Of a stretch of DNA of 64,000 bases, positions 58,588-64,000 are shown piece after piece; positions within the stretch are counted from its first letter, which is position 1, and each line of letters starts with the position of its first letter. The translations under genes and the position numbers were made by a program. The DNA comes from JAHEEL01 sp942491345 (lineage in GTDB: Bacteria > Actinomycetota > Acidimicrobiia > Spongiisociales > UBA5794). The notes beneath the pieces are model-generated. The model was not told where the DNA came from, did not search any database, and worked only from the letters and a program-made list of their open reading frames with translations. Location of the stretch: the NCBI GenBank assembly GCA_942491345.1, contig CALOAN010000021.1, positions 248,001 through 312,000 on the forward strand, given 5' to 3'.

Positions 58588-60068
58588 TCGAGGCCGTCTT
58601 CGACCACCGGAGCCGCAGAAGATATGCGGTCCCTGAGTTCGGCCGTCGCAGCAATCCGGCGGGCCATGTTCCCAAAGATGAACGCATGGAAGGGGAGGAG
58701 TGCATACCAGTAGAGGCGACCGCTGAGTCCCCGCGGCCGGAAATAGGCGTTCTGGTGAAGCACGGTGACGTCGCCGCTGCGCTCTGTGCTCCATTCCAGC
58801 CACGCATCGCCCGGAAGCCGCATCTCAGCAGAGAGTTGGAGCCAGCGGCCTGGTTCGACGGCGGTGACGCGCCAGAAGTCGACGGTGTCCTCGAGGCGGA
58901 CGTCTTCCGGATGGCGGCGTCCACGCCGGAGCCCGACGCCGCCCATGACGATATCGAGGATCCCCCGCAGCCTCCACGCCCAATCGAAGCCGTGGTAGCC
59001 GACGTCTCCGCCAATCCGTGCGAACGACCAGAACACATCCGCGGGGTCTGCTGTTGTTGTTGCGGTCTGGTGATCCACGAACAAGCTTCCACCGCTCCAG
59101 GATGGGTCTCCTTCGAATCGTTGGGCTGGGCCCGTTGTTGCATCCGACCACCGGGTGTCGACGCTGAGATCTGTGCTGTGCTCGAGGGCCCGTTCAATGG
59201 CCGTGTCGAGCGGAGTCGGCCCGATGCCGAATTGGACGTGTGCCGCGTCGCGCGAACGACGACCTCGTTCTTGAGCGAGTCGACCAGGGGCCGGGCAACT
59301 CCAACGGGGAGCGGGGTCACGAGTCCGATCCAGAGTGACGAAAGGCGCGGGGTGAGCACGGGAACCGGAACGACGAATCGGACGCGGAAGCCCCGCCACC
59401 CGCGCATACGCTTGCATCATGTCGAGGTAAGAGAGCACCTCGGGCCCGCCGATCTCGTACACCGTGTGACCTGGGGTTGTCTCGTTGAGACATGCAATCA
59501 GGTAGAGGAGTACGTCGCGAATGGCGATCGGCTGGCATCTGGTCTGGACCCACGACGGGGTGACCATGGCCGGCAGCACCTCGGTGAGGTAGCGGAGCAT
59601 CTCGAACGAAACGGATCCGGATCCGATGATCACCGCCGCACGTAGTTCAGTGACGGGAACCGGTCCTGAAGCGAGGGCTCGGCCAACTTCGTGCCGGCTG
59701 CCGAGATGTGTGGAAAGGCGGTCGTCCTCGTCACCAAGCCCTCCGAGGTAGACGATGCGTTCCACACCGGATTCCGCTGCCGCTTCGGCGAAGTTGGTTG
59801 CGGCGATCCGGTCTGTGTCCCGGAAGCTGTCGGCGCTGCCCATCGAATGGATGAGGTAGTAGGCGACATCGCATCCGGCGAGAGCATCGACCAGAGTGTC
59901 GGGCTGGAGGACGTCTGCCGTCACCGCTTCAACATCGTCGCTCCACGAGCGACCGGCGAGCTTCGCCGGGTTGCGAACTGGACAGACAACTTCGTGTCCC
60001 TCGGCAAGCAGCCGCGGGACAAGCCTGCCTCCGATGTATCCGGTTGCGCCCGTGACGGCGATTCTCAT
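58584..60068 (-). CDS. SDR-family NAD(P)-binding protein with DUF2867 domain, internally out of frame
   Basis: A 494-residue protein. An atypical SDR domain begins MRIAVTGATGYIGGRLVPRLL; the C-terminal DUF2867 part (about 310-485) has VDFWRVTAVEPGRWLQLSAEMRLPGDAWLEW. Residues about 228-272 are low-quality Pro/Arg-rich sequence in this frame. The other minus frame over about 59385-59252 reads VVPVPVLTPRLSSLWIGLVT and PVGVARPLVDSLKNEVVVR, which is what the family has there. So two compensating indels (one extra base near 59385, one missing near 59252) seem to be present. Codon use is otherwise normal. It is the first gene before the photolyase. Confidence 0.8.
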   Translation of the reverse strand: MRIAVTGATGYIGGRLVPRLLAEGHEVVCPVRNPAKLAGRSWSDDVEAVTADVLQPDTLVDALAGCDVAYYLIHSMGSADSFRDTDRIAATNFAEAAAESGVERIVYLGGLGDEDDRLSTHLGSRHEVGRALASGPVPVTELRAAVIIGSGSVSFEMLRYLTEVLPAMVTPSWVQTRCQPIAIRDVLLYLIACLNETTPGHTVYEIGGPEVLSYLDMMQAYARVAGLPRPIRRSGSRAHPAPFVTLDRTRDPAPRWSCPAPGRLAQERGRRSRDAAHVQFGIGPTPLDTAIERALEHSTDLSVDTRWSDATTGPAQRFEGDPSWSGGSLFVDHQTATTTADPADVFWSFARIGGDVGYHGFDWAWRLRGILDIVMGGVGLRRGRRHPEDVRLEDTVDFWRVTAVEPGRWLQLSAEMRLPGDAWLEWSTERSGDVTVLHQNAYFRPRGLSGRLYWYALLPFHAFIFGNMARRIAATAELRDRISSAAPVVEDGLE

Positions 60069-60222
60069 GGTGGCCTCTCTTCCGACGGTACTACGAAGCT
60101 ACGGCACCCGTTGGATCGGCGTGGCACGTCGACGCGTCGTGAGGAAAGTTAACACTAAATCTCATCCAGTCGACGTGGCGGTTCCGTACATAGGACAGTC
60201 AACCCCAAAAAGGAGGGGCAGA

Positions 60223-61014
60223 ATGAAGAAGCTCATTGCGGTATTCGCCGCAACCCTTATGACTCTGGCGATTGCAGCACCCGCAATGGCTCAGAGTGAA
60301 ACACGTATCCACCTGATTCACGGAATCCCGGATACTCCCGTTGATGTGATCGTAGATGGAGAAGCGGTGTTCACCGACTTCAACTTCGGCGATACACAAG
60401 ATCTGTCGTCACTCGCTGGCGCAACGTTGGTCGGCCTCCAGGTCGTCGTCGCCGGCACCGACACTGTTGCGATTGACGCTGGTGATGTCGATCTTCCTGC
60501 TTCGGGCAACTACTCGATCATCGCGAACCTTGACGCTTCGGGCACCCCGACGCTGACGGTGTTCGAGAATGACACTTCTGCGATCGACGCCGGTAACGGC
60601 CGCCTGCAGGTTCGTCACACCGCTGCCGCTCCGGCCGTGGACGTGAAGGCCGACGGCGCGGTTGCGTTCAGCAACCTCAGCAACCCGAACGAGGCGAAGG
60701 CTGACCTTCCCGCCGCTACCTATAGCGTCGAGGTGGTCCCCACCGGAGCCGATGAGCCGGTTGTGATTGGCCCAGCCGACATCGCCCTTCCTGACGGCAC
60801 GTCGCTGATCGTCTACGCAGTTGGTTCGCTCGATGACGAGACGCTGACCGTGTTGACCGAGTCGATCACCGGTCTTGGCGCCGCTCCTGCGGCCGTCGAA
60901 ACCGGGAACAGCCCTGTTGAAAGCGGCATCTCGATGACCGCTGTCGCCGGCATGCTGGTGATCGCAACCGTTGCAGTTGGCGGAGGTCTCACCCTCGCCC
61001 GCCGCTCGAGCTGA
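60223..61014 (+). CDS. DUF4397 surface protein with a sortase-like sorting signal
   Basis: A 263-residue exported protein. The signal peptide MKKLIAVFAATLMTLAIA ends near APAMAQ. Two DUF4397 repeats follow: IHLIHGIPDTPVDVIVDGE to about 128, and LQVRHTAAAPAVDVKADG to about 215. The C-terminus has AVETGNSPVESG, then a TM (MTAVAGMLVIATVAVGGGLTL) and the basic tail ARRSS, the layout of a sortase sorting signal with AVETG in place of LPXTG. ATG 60223 has AAGGAGGGG upstream; the longer frame from 59896 is spurious. A class F sortase gene follows. Confidence 0.88.
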   Translation: MKKLIAVFAATLMTLAIAAPAMAQSETRIHLIHGIPDTPVDVIVDGEAVFTDFNFGDTQDLSSLAGATLVGLQVVVAGTDTVAIDAGDVDLPASGNYSIIANLDASGTPTLTVFENDTSAIDAGNGRLQVRHTAAAPAVDVKADGAVAFSNLSNPNEAKADLPAATYSVEVVPTGADEPVVIGPADIALPDGTSLIVYAVGSLDDETLTVLTESITGLGAAPAAVETGNSPVESGISMTAVAGMLVIATVAVGGGLTLARRSS

Positions 61015-61037
61015 CGACAAAACGACGAACGAAGGAG

Positions 61038-61070
61038 AATGGGGGCGGGACACAGCGTCCCGCCCCCATT
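61038..61070 (+). terminator. Strong hairpin between the DUF4397 and sortase genes
   Basis: A perfect 14-bp stem, AATGGGGGCGGGAC (61038-61051) with GTCCCGCCCCCATT (61057-61070), and loop ACAGC. There is no T-run; it may act as a partial terminator that limits sortase expression relative to its probable abundant substrate. Confidence 0.7.
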
Positions 61071-61083
61071 CGAATGTGAAACC

Positions 61084-61782
61084 ATGAAACTCCCAGCCGC
61101 CATCGTTCTCCTGCTCCTTGCCCTGGTTGGCGCCGCCTGTAGTTCGGCTTCCGCCGACCCAGTCGGCGAGGCCCCCGCAACCACAACCACTATCGCCTCA
61201 CCCGTCACTACAACGACGGTGGCGCCTGAAGAGGAACAATCGCCCGCCACCTCGACCCGCTCGACGTCCACACTCGCCGATGCGGTGGTGCCGCTGGAGT
61301 CGGCCCTCTACGACCCGGCGGAACATGCGGACGACCGTCCGATCCCGACCTCCATTTCGATCGAAGGCATCGGTGTTGCCGGAGCGCCCGTGATCGATGT
61401 GGGTGTCGAAGAGAACGGCGACATGGAGATCCCCGGCGCCGACAGCGTCGGCTGGTACCGCTTCAACCCAACACCCGGCGAGCCCGGGTCCTCCGTCCTT
61501 GCGGCACACATCTCGTACAACGGCGAACCCGGCGTCTTTCGATACCTCGACGACGTCGAAATCGGCGAACGTGTTGTGGTGACGTTCGACGACGGCACAT
61601 CGACTGAGTTTGAGATCATCGAGCTTGCGCAATATGACAAGCAGGAGCTTCCGGACGATCGAGTCTTTGCGAAAGACGGTGACCCGGTCCTCACGTTGAT
61701 CACGTGTGGAGGCGACTTCAATCGTTCGCTGCGCAGTTACGAAGACAACGTCGTGGCCTACGCTGTACCCGTCGCCGGCTAG
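61084..61782 (+). CDS. Class F sortase
   Basis: A 232-residue transpeptidase. It has a lipoprotein-like N-terminus (MKLPAAIVLLLLALVGAAC) and a Thr/Pro-rich spacer (about 25-65), then the sortase barrel: IPTSISIEGIGVAGAPVIDVGV, catalytic His in SVLAAHISYNGEPGVFRYL, Cys in LTLITCGGDFN and Arg in RSLRSYEDNVVAYA. The His/Cys/Arg triad is complete. Class F enzymes attach proteins to the actinobacterial cell wall or housekeep. ATG 61084 lacks a clear SD; the longer frame from 61039 starts inside the hairpin. The adjacent DUF4397 protein is its likely substrate. Confidence 0.9.
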   Translation: MKLPAAIVLLLLALVGAACSSASADPVGEAPATTTTIASPVTTTTVAPEEEQSPATSTRSTSTLADAVVPLESALYDPAEHADDRPIPTSISIEGIGVAGAPVIDVGVEENGDMEIPGADSVGWYRFNPTPGEPGSSVLAAHISYNGEPGVFRYLDDVEIGERVVVTFDDGTSTEFEIIELAQYDKQELPDDRVFAKDGDPVLTLITCGGDFNRSLRSYEDNVVAYAVPVAG

Positions 61783-61930
61783 GTCGGCTCTGGTGCATTC
61801 AGCCGACTGCATTGCGCGCCAGCAGGCCCGTAGTCCTTCGCCGGGATTATCGGCTCCGCATGAATGACCGTTGGCTTCTCGCGAGGTCAACAGCGTGCGC
61901 TGAAATCGACGCGACCAGCGAGAGGAAGAC

Positions 61931-63037
61931 ATGTACATCGCCTTGAGAGAATTGTGGCGTTCCAAGCTCAGATTCGGGCTTCTCTCCGCGGCGGTTGCGC
62001 TCCTTGCATTCCTCCTTCTGTTCCTCGGCACGCTATCCGGCACCCTTCTTTCCTCCTATATCGGTGCGATCGAGAACGCAGAGGCCGACGCCGTCGTCTT
62101 CTCTTCGGACGCTCGCCGCAATGTGCAGGCCAGCCGCTTCGACGTCGCTGCGGTGGAAGCGGTACAACAGGTTCCAGGGGTGATGGCCGCAGCCGGGATG
62201 AACGAGGTCACCCTGACGGTGCTGATCGACGGAGAGACCTCCGACCTCAGTATGTGGGCCGTGGAGCCCGGAGCTCCCGGCGACGTTCCGATCATCGAGG
62301 GACGAAAGGCGGGTGCTGGAGAGCTGGTTGTCGACGTCTCGGCGAAAGCCGCTGGGTTCGAGATCGGATCAACCGTCACCCTCGTCGAGACCGATCGTGA
62401 CCTTGCGATAGTCGGATTCACCGACCGGCGGCAGTACGCGGTCCTGCCGACCGGATACACGCCATTGTCTGAGTGGAACCGGATCTTCCTCGAGACCTAT
62501 CCAGGAGCGACCGACATCCCCATAAACATCATCGCGGTCGACGTCGACGAGGGCGCCGATCTCGATGTCGTCATTTCCGCGATCAACAATTCGGTTGCGA
62601 CTGCCGATGCTGTCACACCCACCGATGCCGCCGCTGCGACGCCCGGGGTTTCGTCGATTACGACGTCGTTCAACCTGATTGTCGGTATCACGTTCGGGAT
62701 TGTGGTCGTCGTGATCGGGTTCTTCTTCATGATTCTCGCCGTCCAGAAGCAGAAGTCCTTTGCTCTCCTTCGGGCTGTCGGAGCCAGTCGGCGGTATCTC
62801 GGATTGAGCATCGTCTTCCAGATCGCCGTCACGGTCAGCGTCGGGATTCTCGTGGGGGTCCTGTTCCTCTGGGGAGCGAGCCTCATGAGCAGTGAGTCCT
62901 TCCCGCTCACCATCGAGACCGTTTCGGTGGCGCTCACATCGTTGATTGTCTTGATCTCGGCGATCGTCGCGGGTGGCTTCTCCGTGCGACGGGCCTTGAA
63001 GGTCGACCCGACGCGAGCGGCACAGGGGATCGCCTGA
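61931..63037 (+). CDS. FtsX/MacB-type ABC transporter permease (first)
   Basis: A 368-residue permease: TM1 (about 16-38), a large extracytoplasmic MacB-PCD domain (40-250), and three C-terminal TM helices with the FtsX core ITFGIVVVVIGFFFMILAVQKQKSFALLRAVGASRRYL. ATG 61931 follows GAGAGGAAG. It ends in a TGATG overlap with the next gene, so the two form a pair of related permeases. An ATPase gene of the MacB/LolD type is expected beyond the window edge. The substrate could be a peptide, lipoprotein or drug. Confidence 0.9.
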   Translation: MYIALRELWRSKLRFGLLSAAVALLAFLLLFLGTLSGTLLSSYIGAIENAEADAVVFSSDARRNVQASRFDVAAVEAVQQVPGVMAAAGMNEVTLTVLIDGETSDLSMWAVEPGAPGDVPIIEGRKAGAGELVVDVSAKAAGFEIGSTVTLVETDRDLAIVGFTDRRQYAVLPTGYTPLSEWNRIFLETYPGATDIPINIIAVDVDEGADLDVVISAINNSVATADAVTPTDAAAATPGVSSITTSFNLIVGITFGIVVVVIGFFFMILAVQKQKSFALLRAVGASRRYLGLSIVFQIAVTVSVGILVGVLFLWGASLMSSESFPLTIETVSVALTSLIVLISAIVAGGFSVRRALKVDPTRAAQGIA

Positions 63038-64000
63038 TGCGTCTCGCGATCGCCGAACTCCGTCGCAACAAGGGCAGGTACTTCTCGATCACAGCTGCTG
63101 TCGGCTTGATCGTGTTCCTTGTCTTGATTCTCGCGGGCCTCGCAGACGGCCTCTACTTCGGAGCAACCGGGGCGTACCGCAACGGCAACGCCGATCTGTA
63201 CTCCTACAGCCAGGATTCCCAGCGAAGCTTCTCGAGGAGCGAGATTCCGTTCGCCTCGATTGCCGAAGTTCGCCTGGTGCCCGGTGTGGTCGACGCGGGC
63301 GGACTGGGAATCCAATTGGGCTCAACAACCGTTGACGGCGCGCTCATTGACGTGGCGCTGATTGGTCACGAGCCTGGAAGGCCGGGCAGCCCGGACTATG
63401 CCACCGACTTCTCGTCTGCTTCCGGTCCCATTGCGGTGGCCGATGTCTCACTCGAGGCCCAGGGTGTTGAGGTTGGCGACCAGATCCTGTTGACGGGTTC
63501 CACCACGCCTGTCACGGTCGTTGAGATCGTGAACGACAGCGCATTCCTGCTCGCCGGGACGCTCTGGACCGATCTCGATACATGGTCCCACGTCCGACAG
63601 GAGATCGTCCCTGAGCTTGCGTTTCGCGATCCAGCGGTTCAGGCGGTCGCCTCAACCGTGAATACACCCGACGATGTTTCGTCGGTAGCCGCGTCGATCG
63701 ACGAGGCGACCGGCTTCACCGACACCGCTACGACGAATGAAGCGATTTCGAGCCTCCCCGGTGTTGATCAGCAGGAGGCGACGTTTCAGGCCATCATCTG
63801 GGCGAGTTTCGCCGTTGTTGGTGTGGTCACGGCACTGTTCTTCGCTCTCGTCACACTCGAGAAACGCAACCTGCTCGCGATTCTGAAAGCAATCGGAGCC
63901 ACCAACCGGTCGCTGCTTGCCGGCATTCTTGGCCAGGGTCTCGTCACAGCAGTCGGTGGATTCATCGTGGGATTCATGTTGTCCCGTCTTGTCGGACTCA
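63037..64000 (+). CDS. FtsX/MacB-type ABC transporter permease (second), truncated by window end
   Basis: Open from ATG 63037 to the window end (321 codons, no stop). It begins MRLAIAELRRNKGRYFSITA, then TM1 (VGLIVFLVLILAGLADGLYF) and a periplasmic-type domain, and at about 250 starts the FtsX core WASFAVVGVVTALFFALVTLEKRNLLAILKAIGATNRSLL. It overlaps the first permease by TGATG. The missing C-terminus should be two more TM helices. Heterodimeric permease pairs of this kind usually have an adjacent ATPase. Confidence 0.88.
   Translation, partial: MRLAIAELRRNKGRYFSITAAVGLIVFLVLILAGLADGLYFGATGAYRNGNADLYSYSQDSQRSFSRSEIPFASIAEVRLVPGVVDAGGLGIQLGSTTVDGALIDVALIGHEPGRPGSPDYATDFSSASGPIAVADVSLEAQGVEVGDQILLTGSTTPVTVVEIVNDSAFLLAGTLWTDLDTWSHVRQEIVPELAFRDPAVQAVASTVNTPDDVSSVAASIDEATGFTDTATTNEAISSLPGVDQQEATFQAIIWASFAVVGVVTALFFALVTLEKRNLLAILKAIGATNRSLLAGILGQGLVTAVGGFIVGFMLSRLVGL

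Noticed and set aside
1..64000. tRNA, rRNA, prophage, integrase or insertion-sequence genes
   Set aside because: No tRNA or rRNA signatures and no transposase or phage protein motifs were seen on either strand; a covariance-model scan would be needed to exclude small RNAs.

Overview
This 64 kb window is high-GC DNA from an actinobacterium (Actinomycetota), most likely an uncultured lineage near the Acidimicrobiia. That placement rests on gene content, not on any marker gene. The content includes a SARP-type regulator with a STAND ATPase, a DUF2510 protein, a class F sortase, a homodimeric AceE-type pyruvate dehydrogenase, DrrAB-like ABC genes, DUF427, GTG/TTG starts and many 4-bp ATGA/GTGA gene overlaps. 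I see no rRNA or tRNA gene, prophage, transposase or CRISPR array. It reads as chromosomal housekeeping and accessory DNA.

Layout. 0-11 kb: a CotH-like lipoprotein, a DUF4956 protein, an OmpR/HisKA two-component pair, a Trk potassium-uptake operon (two TrkA proteins, an unlisted 48-residue membrane protein, TrkH and an exported protein) and a DrrAB-like exporter. 11-17 kb: CorA, MscS, an ECF sigma/zinc anti-sigma/thioredoxin operon, a radical-SAM sulfatase maturase and a small K+ channel. 17-21 kb: cysE, cysK and a SulP permease, with a cysteine-rich leader peptide and a hairpin ahead of cysK. 21-26.5 kb: an SLC12-like permease, small membrane proteins and an orphan ABC ATPase with altered motifs. 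26.5-35 kb: nitrogen and amino-acid metabolism, namely ornithine carbamoyltransferase with a cyclic-2,3-diphosphoglycerate-synthetase-like GTPase under a probable TetR repressor, a class III aminotransferase, alanine dehydrogenase, a universal stress protein and a kinase-aminotransferase fusion. 35-41 kb: galE-galK, an unrecognised GT-like protein, DUF427 and an acyl-CoA dehydrogenase. 42-53 kb: TMEM175, a lipoprotein, the SARP regulator, a heterodimeric ABC exporter with its TetR, and aceE. 53-57 kb: metX-metY behind a methionine-rich leader peptide and a terminator. 57-64 kb: a hydrolase, a frameshifted photolyase, an SDR-type gene with an internal out-of-frame stretch, a DUF4397 surface protein with a sortase, and two FtsX-like permeases, the last cut by the window end.

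The strongest new signal is that both sulfur amino-acid operons carry their own codon-specific leader peptide. Each has no Shine-Dalgarno and sits close behind a -10 box. The cysK-cysE leader contains six Cys codons, including three in a row. The metY-metX leader contains six Met codons, five of them within eight codons, followed by a rho-independent terminator and a possible competing pairing. This implies ribosome-mediated attenuation by the end product.

Other items of note are a family of dispersed palindromic intergenic repeats (at about 13.7, 26.5, 41.5 and 53.2 kb) with a 73-bp tandem array, several single-base frameshifts, an apparent ACG start codon and a cluster of operator-like palindromes.
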